A DNA stretch of 64,000 nt from Flavobacterium zepuense (GTDB taxonomy: Bacteria > Bacteroidota > Bacteroidia > Flavobacteriales > Flavobacteriaceae). Positions 40,682 to 49,772 of this stretch are shown here, in pieces. Within the stretch, counting starts at the first letter, position 1. Each line of letters opens with the position of its first letter. The stretch lies in assembly GCF_007097145.1 (NCBI RefSeq), contig NZ_VJVZ01000009.1:62001-126000 (forward strand), in the 5' to 3' direction. The notes under the pieces are model-generated. The model did no database searches. It worked only from the letters and a program-made list of their open reading frames with translations, and was not told the DNA's origin. A program made the position numbers and the translations under genes.

Positions 40682-43534
40682 ATGCCTAAAGACACTTCCA
40701 TCAAATCTGTTTTAATTATCGGTTCGGGCCCCATAGTTATTGGGCAGGCCTGCGAATTTGACTATGCCGGCTCTCAGGCGGCACGATCAATAAGGGAAGA
40801 GGGTATAGAGGTTATCCTGATAAACTCTAACCCCGCTACTATTATGACCGACCCCTCTATGGCCGATCATGTATACCTTAAGCCGCTTACCACAAAATCG
40901 ATAATAGAAATTCTTAAAGCACACCCAAATATTGATGCCGTACTGCCTACAATGGGTGGCCAAACGGCCCTAAACCTTTGCCTTGAGGCTGAGGAAAAAG
41001 GTATTTGGAGCGACTTTAACGTGCGATTGATAGGGGTAGACGTTAATGCCATAAATATTACCGAGGACAGGGAGCAGTTTAAACAACTCTTAGAGCGCAT
41101 AGGCATACCTGCAGCACCCGCTAAAACCGCTAACTCGTTCCTTAAAGGTAAAGAGATAGCGCAGGAGTTTGGTTTCCCGCTGGTTATACGCCCATCGTTC
41201 ACACTTGGGGGTACGGGTGCAGCTTTTGTACACCGCAAAGAAGATTTTGACGACCTGCTTACCTACGGACTGGAAATGTCGCCTATACACGAGGTGCTTA
41301 TAGATAAGGCACTTTTAGGCTGGAAAGAATACGAATTAGAGCTACTGCGCGACAAAAATGATAACGTAGTAATTATTTGCTCTATTGAAAATATGGACCC
41401 TATGGGTATCCATACCGGAGATAGTATTACCGTTGCGCCTGCAATGACGCTTAGCGATACTACCTTCCAGAAAATGAGGGATATGGCCATACTGATGATG
41501 CGCAGCATAGGCAACTTTGCCGGCGGGTGTAACGTTCAGTTTGCGGTAAGCCCCGATGATAAAGAAGATATCGTGGCTATCGAGATCAACCCCCGCGTGT
41601 CGCGTTCATCGGCACTGGCATCTAAAGCTACCGGTTACCCAATTGCAAAAATCGCCTCTAAACTGGCATTAGGGTACCATTTAGATGAGCTTCAAAACCA
41701 GATCACTAAATCTACATCGGCTTTATTTGAGCCTACGCTGGATTATGTAATCGTAAAAATACCACGCTGGAACTTTGATAAGTTTGAGGGCGCCGACAGA
41801 ACGTTAGGCCTTCAGATGAAATCAGTAGGTGAGGTTATGGGTATTGGGCGCTCGTTCCAGGAAGCGCTGCACAAGGCTACACAATCGCTTGAAATTAAGC
41901 GTAACGGGCTTGGTGCCGATGGTAAAGGGTACACTAACTATGAGCAGATAATTGATAAGCTTACCCACGCAAGCTGGGACCGTGTGTTCGTAATTTATGA
42001 TGCTATACAAATGGGTATACCATTAAGCCGCATACACGAAATTACCAAGATAGATATGTGGTTCCTTAAACAATATGAGGAGCTTTACAGCCTTGAAAGG
42101 GAGGTTTCTAACTTTAAGATAGATACGCTGCCTAAAGAATTGTTACTTGAGGCCAAGCAAAAAGGCTTCGCCGACAGGCAAATTGCCCACATGATGGGTT
42201 GCCTTGAAAGCGAAGTGTACAACAAGCGTGAAGAAATGGGCGTTAAGCGCGTTTATAAGCTGGTTGATACCTGCGCAGCTGAGTTTGAGGCTAAAACGCC
42301 GTATTACTACTCAACTTTTGAGGCAGAGATAGAAAGGGCAGACGGTACACGCTACGTTCATAACGAAAGTATTGTATCCGATAAGAAAAAGGTTGTGGTA
42401 CTGGGCTCCGGCCCTAACCGAATTGGCCAGGGTATTGAGTTTGACTACTCTTGTGTACACGGTGTACTGGCTGCTGCCGAGTGTGGTTATGAAACAATTA
42501 TGATAAACTGTAATCCGGAAACGGTTTCAACCGACTTTGATACAGCTGATAAGCTGTACTTTGAGCCGGTGTTCTGGGAGCACATATACGATATTATCCG
42601 CCATGAAAAACCGGAAGGTGTTATCGTTCAGTTAGGTGGGCAGACTGCCCTTAAGCTGGCCGAAAAGCTGGATCGTTATGGCATTAAAATATTAGGTACC
42701 AGCTTTGATGCGCTTGACCTTGCCGAAGACAGGGGCCGTTTCTCTGACCTGCTTACAGAGCTTGGCATACCTTTCCCTAAATTTGGTATAGCCGAAAGTG
42801 CTGACGAAGCAAGCAAGCTTGCCGAAACGTTAGACTTCCCGCTGTTGGTTCGCCCATCATACGTATTGGGTGGCCAGGGTATGAAGATCGTAATTAACAA
42901 ACAGGAGCTTGAGGAGCACGTTATCGATTTGCTTAAAAGCATACCGGGTAATAAACTTTTACTTGACAACTATTTGGATGGTGCGATTGAAGCTGAAGCC
43001 GATGCAATTTGCGATGGCGAAGATGTTTACATAATAGGTATCATGGAGCACATTGAACCTTGCGGTGTACACAGCGGCGATAGTAATGCTACACTGCCAC
43101 CGTTTAACCTGGGTGAGTTTGTAATGCAGCAAATTAAAGACCATACCAAAAAGATAGCGCTTGCGCTTAAAACGGTAGGCCTTATAAACATACAGTTTGC
43201 CATTAAAGATGATATTGTTTACATAATAGAAGCTAACCCGCGCGCAAGCCGTACCGTACCGTTTATTGCCAAGGCATACGGAGAGCCTTATGTAAACTAC
43301 GCAACCAAGGTGATGCTGGGGGCTAAAAAAGTAAAAGACTTTACCTTTAACCCTAAGCTTGATGGTTTTGCCATTAAACAACCGGTATTCTCTTTTAGTA
43401 AATTCCCGGGTGTAAATAAACAACTTGGACCGGAGATGAAATCTACCGGTGAGAGCATCCTCTTTATAGACGACCTTAAGGATGACCAGTTTTACGAACT
43501 GTACTCACGCCGTAAAATGTACCTGAGTAAATAA
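40682..43534 (+). CDS. carB: Carbamoyl-phosphate synthase large subunit, lacking the C-terminal MGS domain
   Basis: The 950-residue enzyme makes carbamoyl phosphate for arginine and pyrimidines. Two ATP-grasp halves are evident: half 1 with LIIGSGPIVIGQACEFDYAGSQA and RPSFTLGGTGAAF; half 2 with VLGSGPNRIGQGIEFDYSCVHGV and RPSYVLGGQGM. Each has the EINPRVSRSSALA-type signature (EANPRASRTVPF in half 2). The protein stops soon after half 2 (ELYSRRKMYLSK), about 120 residues short of the 1073-residue E. coli form, so the MGS-like allosteric domain that binds UMP and ornithine is absent. From memory this short form is usual in Flavobacteriia. carA is not adjacent. Confidence 0.96.
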   Translation: MPKDTSIKSVLIIGSGPIVIGQACEFDYAGSQAARSIREEGIEVILINSNPATIMTDPSMADHVYLKPLTTKSIIEILKAHPNIDAVLPTMGGQTALNLCLEAEEKGIWSDFNVRLIGVDVNAINITEDREQFKQLLERIGIPAAPAKTANSFLKGKEIAQEFGFPLVIRPSFTLGGTGAAFVHRKEDFDDLLTYGLEMSPIHEVLIDKALLGWKEYELELLRDKNDNVVIICSIENMDPMGIHTGDSITVAPAMTLSDTTFQKMRDMAILMMRSIGNFAGGCNVQFAVSPDDKEDIVAIEINPRVSRSSALASKATGYPIAKIASKLALGYHLDELQNQITKSTSALFEPTLDYVIVKIPRWNFDKFEGADRTLGLQMKSVGEVMGIGRSFQEALHKATQSLEIKRNGLGADGKGYTNYEQIIDKLTHASWDRVFVIYDAIQMGIPLSRIHEITKIDMWFLKQYEELYSLEREVSNFKIDTLPKELLLEAKQKGFADRQIAHMMGCLESEVYNKREEMGVKRVYKLVDTCAAEFEAKTPYYYSTFEAEIERADGTRYVHNESIVSDKKKVVVLGSGPNRIGQGIEFDYSCVHGVLAAAECGYETIMINCNPETVSTDFDTADKLYFEPVFWEHIYDIIRHEKPEGVIVQLGGQTALKLAEKLDRYGIKILGTSFDALDLAEDRGRFSDLLTELGIPFPKFGIAESADEASKLAETLDFPLLVRPSYVLGGQGMKIVINKQELEEHVIDLLKSIPGNKLLLDNYLDGAIEAEADAICDGEDVYIIGIMEHIEPCGVHSGDSNATLPPFNLGEFVMQQIKDHTKKIALALKTVGLINIQFAIKDDIVYIIEANPRASRTVPFIAKAYGEPYVNYATKVMLGAKKVKDFTFNPKLDGFAIKQPVFSFSKFPGVNKQLGPEMKSTGESILFIDDLKDDQFYELYSRRKMYLSK

Positions 43535-43553
43535 TATACTGCTCGTATAACAT

Positions 43554-43587
43554 AAAAAACGCCCATGCATTTGCATGGGCGTTTTTG
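43554..43587. terminator. Bidirectional terminator after carB
   Basis: ACGCCCATGCA (43559-43569) and TGCATGGGCGT (43572-43582) form an 11-bp stem with AAAAA before and TTTTT after. Confidence 0.9.
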
Positions 43588-43607
43588 GTTTATATGGCAT
43601 GATCTTA

Positions 43608-44072
43608 TTACCTTTTAATTCGGGCAAGAACGATATCCAGCCTTCGTTTGTTGTACTGCTGTACCAAAGCCGGATAAAAATGAAACAGCACATTGCTTAC
43701 CAGGAGTGCTATTGTAAAACTGTAATGCTTAGAACTGTATTTAATACCTGTAAAAACCAGTACACCCACAAAAGCAATAAGATGGCTGATTTCGGCGTAG
43801 ATTATTTCTTTTCTCAGGGTAAGCAGTTCCTCATGAGTGGGCTTTTCTGAAATTTTAATTTTAGGGTTGAAATGCCGCCAAAAACTTGTAATAAGCATTT
43901 GTCTGAAATAAAGCACCCCAATATATTTATTTGACTTCTTACCTTTCACAAAATTAAAGTGCGATAGTTTGTTGTAAAATGCCATATTCCTGATGGGAAA
44001 ATTAAGCAGCAGGCCTACAACAGAGAAACCAAAGGCAATAACTATTGCGTTGAGTATATGGGCAAGTATCAT
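43608..44072 (-). CDS. Membrane protein related to glycosyl-4,4'-diaponeurosporenoate acyltransferase (CrtO-like)
   Basis: The 154-residue protein has an N-terminal hydrophobic helix (ILAHILNAIVIAFGFSVVGLLL), a soluble middle (FNFVKGKKSNKYIGVLYFRQMLITSFWRHFNPKI) and hydrophobic helices ending NVLFHFYPALVQQYNKRRLDIVL. The C-terminal segment lines up by eye with staphylococcal CrtO (ANVPIIIVQRYNRPRL), and the AEISH/AELIHW motif also matches. That enzyme esterifies the staphyloxanthin glycoside with a fatty acid. No carotenoid genes lie nearby, so the acceptor here is unknown. Confidence 0.7.
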   Translation of the reverse strand: MILAHILNAIVIAFGFSVVGLLLNFPIRNMAFYNKLSHFNFVKGKKSNKYIGVLYFRQMLITSFWRHFNPKIKISEKPTHEELLTLRKEIIYAEISHLIAFVGVLVFTGIKYSSKHYSFTIALLVSNVLFHFYPALVQQYNKRRLDIVLARIKR

Positions 44073-44102
44073 AATTGGTGGTTATAAAAAGTAAATATAA
44101 TA

Positions 44103-44130
44103 ATAATGCCCCACGTTTGTGAGGCATTAT
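44103..44130 (-). terminator. Terminator after the S9 peptidase gene
   Basis: ATAATGCC (44103-44110) pairs with GGCATTAT (44123-44130); the inner CAC/GTG can extend it. The minus strand continues into TATTATATTT. Confidence 0.7.
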
Positions 44131-44159
44131 AATCAAATCAGTTGCAAATTGTGTAACCG

Positions 44160-46142
44160 TTATTTAAGGTGCTTGGCAAAAAAGCCCATCATGCATTTGT
44201 ACAGCTCAATACGGTTTTCTTCGCGGCCAAAGCCGTGGCCTTCATCATACTTAACCATGTACGGGGTATCCATACCTTTTTTTCTAAGGCTTTCTACTAT
44301 CTGATCGCTTTCGTTAATGTTAACCCTTGGGTCGTTAGCACCCTGAACCACAAACAGCGGTTTCTTCATCTTATCGATATTAAGCGCCGGAGATACCGCC
44401 TTCATAATTTCTTGGTCGGCAGGGCTGTTCTCGTCATACCACTGCTCATATACCTGTGCAAGGTACGGTTTCCAGTAGGGTGGGAACGATTTAAAGAACG
44501 TAAAGAGGTTAGAAACCCCAACATAATCAACACCACAGGTGTACATATCAGGTGTTTTTACAAGGCTACCCAAAGTGGCAAGCCCACCGTAGCTTCCGCC
44601 GTAAATGGCCGCTTTATCGGGTAAAATAAAGCCCAGTGTCCTTGCGTAGGCCACACCGTCTTCAAGGTCGTTAAGCATGTTACGGCCTATTTGTTTGTTG
44701 CCCGCCATAGAGAATGCCTTGCCATAACCGCCAGATCCGCGGTAATCTACCTGTAGCGTAGCATAGCCACGGCTTGCAAACAGTTGCGTTTCCGGGTTAA
44801 AGCCCCAGTTGTCCCTTGGGCCATAAGGGCCACCGTGCGGGTTAACAATCAGCGGCACTTTTTTACTGTTAGATGCCTCTTTAGGGATGGTAAGGTAACC
44901 ATAAAGGGTAAGCCCATCGCGCGATTTGAAGGAAATAGGGCGCATCTCGGCCATGTCCTGCTCTTTAAGCTGAGGCATCATGTTAAGGATCTCCTTAAAG
45001 GTTCCTTTGTTAATATCATAAATATAGTATATGCCATACAGCCTGTCGCTGGTAACGTATACCAGGCATTTATCCTCGTCATCGGTAATGCCGGCAATAC
45101 TAAACTCCTTGTCGCCAAACTGCTTTTGCATTGTGGCATGCACTTTTTTGTATTTAGCACTTACAGGAATGGTAAACTCCTTTTGACCGGTATAAAAGTA
45201 GTAATCTACCTCATAGCCACGCTTGCGCGATGTTACCAGTCCGCCTACATCAAACGTAGGGTTGCTGTATATTTTTTTAATGGTTTTCTTCTTCTCAAGG
45301 TCATACAGGATAATTTCCCTTGTATTATTTTCAAGATTGGTAAGCACATACGCATCATGCGGGTTGGGGGTGGTATAGTCGAACTCAATGATGCCAAAAT
45401 CATCCTTCCAGGTGGTTTGCATAACCTTTTCAAAAGGCTTGTCATCGGCAGTCCGGTAGTACAGCACATTTTCGGTACCGTTTTGTTGCTGGGTATAGGC
45501 GCGCAGCCTGCCATCCTTATCAAAATCAAAACCGCCAATAGGGTTGGCTATATCTTTGTTTTCGTAAAGCTTAACCAGATCGCCGGTTTTAATGTTAATC
45601 TTGTACGGCTCAAAAATTTCCGGGTTATCCTTATTAAGCTGCACGATCATATAGTCCGGCTGCTCTTTAAGTATCATCTGGATACTGGCCTTAACGCCAT
45701 CAAAAGGGGTGAGGTCTTTTTTGTTACCGCCATCAAGGTCGGTAGCCCAAATGTGGAAATTTTCATCGCCGCCCTTATCCTGCATGTAAATAAGTCGGGA
45801 ATTATTTGCCCAGCCGTACCCGCGGATAAGCTGGTCTTTTTCCTCAATTATCTTTTTAACCTCGTTAGTGGTGGTGTTCTTTACAAACACGTGGCTCTTG
45901 CCGTTACCATCGCGCTCTTTATACGACAGGTACTGCCCGTTTGGCGAGAACTGGAACGACGATTGCGATGGTTTTTTAAAGTAATCCTCTACACTGTACT
46001 TGTAGGTTCCTTTTTCGGCGGCAGCCAGTTTGGCAAGGTCTTCCTTGCTCGATACCAGCGCGGGGTTGCCGGGCTGTGCCGTTTGTGCCCCGGCAATGCC
46101 TACCGTGGCGCAGGCCATAATGGCCAATACAAATTTGTTCAT
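44160..46142 (-). CDS. S9 family serine peptidase (prolyl oligopeptidase type), exported
   Basis: The 660-residue protein has a signal peptide (FVLAIMACATVGIAGAQ). The N-terminal two thirds form a beta-propeller with repeated blade motifs (SFQFSPNGQYLSY, RLIYMQDKGGDENFHIW). The C-terminal alpha/beta-hydrolase domain has the catalytic serine in YGGSYGGLATLG (about residue 517), aspartate in GANDPRV (about 602) and histidine in DEGHGFG (about 636). It is a periplasmic dipeptidyl- or acylaminoacyl-peptidase type enzyme for peptide breakdown. Single-gene unit. Confidence 0.93.
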   Translation of the reverse strand: MNKFVLAIMACATVGIAGAQTAQPGNPALVSSKEDLAKLAAAEKGTYKYSVEDYFKKPSQSSFQFSPNGQYLSYKERDGNGKSHVFVKNTTTNEVKKIIEEKDQLIRGYGWANNSRLIYMQDKGGDENFHIWATDLDGGNKKDLTPFDGVKASIQMILKEQPDYMIVQLNKDNPEIFEPYKINIKTGDLVKLYENKDIANPIGGFDFDKDGRLRAYTQQQNGTENVLYYRTADDKPFEKVMQTTWKDDFGIIEFDYTTPNPHDAYVLTNLENNTREIILYDLEKKKTIKKIYSNPTFDVGGLVTSRKRGYEVDYYFYTGQKEFTIPVSAKYKKVHATMQKQFGDKEFSIAGITDDEDKCLVYVTSDRLYGIYYIYDINKGTFKEILNMMPQLKEQDMAEMRPISFKSRDGLTLYGYLTIPKEASNSKKVPLIVNPHGGPYGPRDNWGFNPETQLFASRGYATLQVDYRGSGGYGKAFSMAGNKQIGRNMLNDLEDGVAYARTLGFILPDKAAIYGGSYGGLATLGSLVKTPDMYTCGVDYVGVSNLFTFFKSFPPYWKPYLAQVYEQWYDENSPADQEIMKAVSPALNIDKMKKPLFVVQGANDPRVNINESDQIVESLRKKGMDTPYMVKYDEGHGFGREENRIELYKCMMGFFAKHLK

Positions 46143-46296
46143 ACGTTTTTTGATTGATTAATTGATTAGTAGCTCAAATATAGTAATTGTTACAATCTTG
46201 TCTACTTTTTATGTACACGTTTCAGTAGTTACAACCAAAGACTGGTAATTTGTTAGATGTTTTAATAAAATGTTATGAAAATGTTAATTAAAGTTG

Positions 46297-46326
46297 TTGT
46301 GTGGTTCATAAATAATATTACATTTG
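46297..46326 (+). promoter_or_regulatory. Promoter of the CotH gene (TTG-N19-TACATTTG)
   Basis: TTG at 46297-46299 and TACATTTG at 46319-46326, spacing 19, match the Bacteroidota promoter. The leader is about 20 bases. Confidence 0.8.
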
Positions 46327-46349
46327 CGGCTATACATAACCCCTAAAAC

Positions 46350-48428
46350 ATGAACGTACAATTACTTAACCCAAAAAAACTGGTGTCTAAAAAACTGCTG
46401 TTGTTTGCATTTTTGTTATTACAGGCCACGCTTTATGCGCAGGTTAACTTTACCCAGAGCAACCTGCCTATTGTAATTATCAATACCGATATTGACCCTA
46501 ATACCGGCCAGCCTACCGAGATTCCGGATGACCCCAAAGTGCCTGCCAGCATGAAGATAATTTACCATGAAGATGGCAGTACCAACTTTGTAACCGACCA
46601 GGACAATGATGATTTTCTTGATTATGACGGGCGTATTAAGATAGAAGTTCGCGGTTCTACCTCTCAGGACCTGCCTAAAAAACAATACGGCTGGACAACT
46701 TATGAGGATAACGATACTACCAAACAAAAAGTAAGCATTTTAGGAATGCCCAAACAAAACGACTGGATACTTAACGGCCTGGCTTTCGATCCATCTTTAA
46801 TGCGCGACTACCTTACCTATAACCTGTCGCGCGCTATAGGGTATTATACCGTACGTACCCAGTATTGCGAAGTGATACTTAACGGCCAGTACAACGGCCT
46901 GTATGTGTTGCAGGAAAAACTTAAAGATGATACCAATCGTATTAACATAGAAGCGATTGACGAAGATGCCGATAGTGGTATGGCGCTTACAGGCGGTTAT
47001 ATTACCAAGGCTGATAAAACCACAGGTGGCGACCCTGTAGCCTGGACAATGGATTCGTATGCGGGATGGACCGATTTTATACACGAACTGCCTAAGCCGG
47101 AAGATGTAACAGAGGCGCAGAATACCTACATTCACAACCAGTTTTTAGACCTTGCCAGCAAGGCTTCTACAGGTAACAGCAATTTTATTAACGGATACCC
47201 ATCTGTTATTGATATCCCTACGTTTGTAGACTTTTTTGTAATGAACGAGCTTTCATCTAACGCCGATGGTTACCAGATAAGCACCTTTTTTCATAAAGAT
47301 AAAGGCGGCAAGCTAAGGGCAGGCCCAATTTGGGATTTTAACCTTACTTACGGTAACGACCTGTTTGATTATGGTTTTGACCGCAGCCATACCGATGTTT
47401 GGCAGTTTAGCGATGGCGGTAATGAAGGCGCTAAATTTTGGACCGATCTTTTTAACGATGATGATTTTAGGTGTTATCTTTCACGCAGGTGGAACCAGGT
47501 AACGGCCGATGGACAGCCGCTTAGCTATGAGGCTATTTCTGATTATATAGACGAAACCGTTGCCCTTATAGCCGATGCCACTGTGCGCGAACAGCAGCGC
47601 TGGGGCACCACACCTAACCACGCACAGGAAATTACCAACCTTAAAGCATGGCTACAGGAGCGCTTTACCTGGATTAATGCTAACATAGGCAGCTTTACGG
47701 CCTGTGCCGATGTGCAGACCCCCTCGCTGGTTATTACCAAGATTAACTACAATCCGTCGGAAACCGATGAATTTCCGGAAAGTGATGATCAGGAATTTAT
47801 CGAGATAAAAAATACAGGCACCACACAGGTTAACCTTACCGGTGTGTATTTAAGGGAGCTTGGCGTGTCGTACCAATTTCCTGTTAATGCTACTATAGCT
47901 TCGGGCCAAAAAATTCATATTGTAAGCAGCCCTGAGGTGTTTGAGGCTAAATACGGCGTGGCTGCATTTGGGCAGTTTCAGCGTAATTTATCAAATAGCA
48001 GCCAGAATTTAGTATTGGCCGATGGTTTTGGGAACATTATTGATGCGGTAGAATACAGCGACAGCGAACCGTGGCCGGATGCCGATGGCAGCGGTGCTTA
48101 CCTTATGCTTATAAGCGATAGTTTAGATAACAGCCTTCCGCAAAGCTGGGTGGCGTATGAAGATACTAACCTTTCTGTAAAAGATGTAGCAGCCGATGCA
48201 ACGCGCGTTGTTATGTATCCTAACCCGGTAAGCAACATACTTACAATACATGCGGCTGATGGTATTAAAAGCATCGAAATATATGATATTTACGGTAAGC
48301 TGCTACAAGCTGCTACAGCCGATGATGTTACGGTAAAAGCCAGTCTTAGCGGTTATGCAGCCGGTATTTACCTTGTAAAAGTTACCGGTGCTAAAGGCAG
48401 CGTAACGCAAAAAGTGGTTAAGAACTAA
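46350..48428 (+). CDS. CotH kinase-family protein with lamin-tail domain and T9SS sorting domain
   Basis: The 692-residue protein has a signal peptide (about 15-31, LLLFAFLLLQATLYAQ). The CotH domain follows (about 60-440): IKIEVRGSTSQDLPKKQYGWTTY, WILNGLAFDPSLMRDYLTYNLS, NGLYVLQEKLKDDTNRI and the metal-binding GPIWDFNLTYGN. A lamin-tail domain (about 468-605: VITKINYNPSETDEFPESDDQEFIEIKNTGT) precedes a type A T9SS C-terminal domain (MYPNPVSNILTI...GIYLVKV). CotH proteins phosphorylate other proteins, as in Bacillus spores; here it is probably secreted to the surface. The target is unknown. Confidence 0.92.
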   Translation: MNVQLLNPKKLVSKKLLLFAFLLLQATLYAQVNFTQSNLPIVIINTDIDPNTGQPTEIPDDPKVPASMKIIYHEDGSTNFVTDQDNDDFLDYDGRIKIEVRGSTSQDLPKKQYGWTTYEDNDTTKQKVSILGMPKQNDWILNGLAFDPSLMRDYLTYNLSRAIGYYTVRTQYCEVILNGQYNGLYVLQEKLKDDTNRINIEAIDEDADSGMALTGGYITKADKTTGGDPVAWTMDSYAGWTDFIHELPKPEDVTEAQNTYIHNQFLDLASKASTGNSNFINGYPSVIDIPTFVDFFVMNELSSNADGYQISTFFHKDKGGKLRAGPIWDFNLTYGNDLFDYGFDRSHTDVWQFSDGGNEGAKFWTDLFNDDDFRCYLSRRWNQVTADGQPLSYEAISDYIDETVALIADATVREQQRWGTTPNHAQEITNLKAWLQERFTWINANIGSFTACADVQTPSLVITKINYNPSETDEFPESDDQEFIEIKNTGTTQVNLTGVYLRELGVSYQFPVNATIASGQKIHIVSSPEVFEAKYGVAAFGQFQRNLSNSSQNLVLADGFGNIIDAVEYSDSEPWPDADGSGAYLMLISDSLDNSLPQSWVAYEDTNLSVKDVAADATRVVMYPNPVSNILTIHAADGIKSIEIYDIYGKLLQAATADDVTVKASLSGYAAGIYLVKVTGAKGSVTQKVVKN

Positions 48429-48456
48429 GCGATACTGTTTAGTAAGGATAATTAAG

Positions 48457-48491
48457 ATCCGGGAGCGCTGCAAAGCCTTCCGGATTTTTTT
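48457..48491 (+). terminator. Terminator after the CotH gene
   Basis: ATCCGGGAG (48457-48465) pairs with CTTCCGGAT (48477-48485) with one G-U pair, then TTTTTTT. Confidence 0.85.
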
Positions 48492-48543
48492 ATGGCTTAA
48501 ACTGCACTAACTTTAGTCCTTTCATTTCGCACGCTCTTTTTGT

Positions 48544-48551
48544 TACATTTG
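48544..48551 (+). promoter_or_regulatory. -7 box TACATTTG for the Kir channel gene
   Basis: Matches TAnnTTTG and lies 24 bases before the ATG at 48576. It excludes an alternative TTG start at 48540. Confidence 0.65.
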
Positions 48552-48575
48552 TGTTACTTATCCCTACAACACTAC

Positions 48576-49535
48576 ATGGACATTTTAGAGAAGATAAATA
48601 CTAAAGCTAAAAGCACCGATACCACCGGTTTTGGCACCAGTGCATCAAACTACGGTGGGCGGTTTATAAATAAAGATGGGTCGGCTAATATAGAAAAAAG
48701 CGGCATTACGCTTTTTAACCGCATAAGTTGGTACCACACCATGCTTACCATGCCCGGCTGGAAGTTTATGGGTATACTGCTTGCGTTTTATGCCGGGGTA
48801 AACCTGCTATTTGCGCTAATGTACTACGGTATTGGGGTAGAGTACCTTAGCGGTATAGATACTAAGGGGAGCGAGTGGCTAAAGTTTGGCAAGGCCTATT
48901 TTTTTAGTGCCCAAACGTTTACCACAGTGGGTTACGGGCACATTAGCCCAAGTGGTTTTACCACCAGTGCTGTGGCTGCTGCCGAGGCGCTTACAGGCCT
49001 TTTGAGCTTTGCCATTGCCACGGGTTTGTTTTACGGGCGTTTTAGCAGGCCAAAGGCCTTTATAAAGTTTTCGCATAATGCGCTTATCTCACCTTATAGG
49101 GGTGGGACTGCGTTAATGCTGCGTGTGGCGCCGTTTAAAAACACCAATCTTATGGATGCGGAAGCCCGTATGACGGTAGGGATGATAGTTATGGAGAATG
49201 AGGTGCCGGTAAACAAGTTTTTTGTGCTTCCGCTGGAAATAAACCACATAAGCACACTTTCACTAAGCTGGACACTGGTACACCACATTGTTGAAGATAG
49301 CCCGTTTTATGGCTTTACCAAAGAAGATTTTGACGCCGCCGAAGGAGAGGTTATTGTTCAGGTAAAGGCTTTTGATGATCTTTTTAGCACTACGGTTGCT
49401 GCCAGCACATCGTATATTTTTGATGAGATTGTTTACGGTGCTAAGTTTGAGATAATGTATGCCGAAAACGAAGCTAAAACAAAAACCATACTGTACCTGG
49501 GCAAACTGAATAGTTTTAAGCCAATAGAGCTGTAG
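48576..49535 (+). CDS. Inward-rectifier potassium channel (KirBac-like)
   Basis: The 319-residue protein starts at MDILEKINTK. TM1 is MGILLAFYAGVNLLFALMYYGIG, then the pore helix and selectivity filter FFSAQTFTTVGYGHISPSG (TVGYG), then TM2 (AEALTGLLSFAIATGLFYGRFSRP). The C-terminal cytoplasmic domain (about 150-319) is an immunoglobulin-like Kir domain: FIKFSHNALISPYRGGTALMLRVAP, LSWTLVHHIVEDSPFYGF. It conducts K+ across the inner membrane and is gated by ligands at the cytoplasmic domain. It is monocistronic. Confidence 0.95.
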   Translation: MDILEKINTKAKSTDTTGFGTSASNYGGRFINKDGSANIEKSGITLFNRISWYHTMLTMPGWKFMGILLAFYAGVNLLFALMYYGIGVEYLSGIDTKGSEWLKFGKAYFFSAQTFTTVGYGHISPSGFTTSAVAAAEALTGLLSFAIATGLFYGRFSRPKAFIKFSHNALISPYRGGTALMLRVAPFKNTNLMDAEARMTVGMIVMENEVPVNKFFVLPLEINHISTLSLSWTLVHHIVEDSPFYGFTKEDFDAAEGEVIVQVKAFDDLFSTTVAASTSYIFDEIVYGAKFEIMYAENEAKTKTILYLGKLNSFKPIEL

Positions 49536-49544
49536 GTAAAGATG

Positions 49545-49628
49545 TGAGATAATAGATAATAGATAATAGAGTTTAGACACCCCAAACTCACAACCCTTAA
49601 CCCTAAACTCGAAACCCTCAACCCCCAA
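49545..49628. repeat. Low-complexity word repeats
   Basis: Three near-tandem GATAATA words (GAGATAATAGATAATAGATA) are followed by CCCAAACTCACAACCCTTAA-CCCTAAACTCGAAACCCTCA. The second part reads as shuffled ACCC/AAACTC words similar in style to the AAACCTGAAAC repeats elsewhere in the window. Confidence 0.55.
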
Positions 49629-49772
49629 AGGGTAAAAAATCGAATACTAAGTGGCAGCCTTTAAATTCTAAATCATATATAGTGCTACCTAAATAGCCCA
49701 ATGCCATTACTTTAAATTGACGGTACTTTACAGTAATTACTAAAACAAAGTAAAAAACTTAAAATTACCATC

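Noticed and set aside
44784..46157. 457-codon open frame on the plus strand opposite the S9 peptidase gene
   Set aside because: It is exactly antisense to a well-supported enzyme, has no domain, no promoter box, and a composition typical of a shadow frame.
49545..49570. Tandem GATAATA words as a possible CRISPR or VNTR
   Set aside because: Only three short units without spacers; low-complexity drift explains it.
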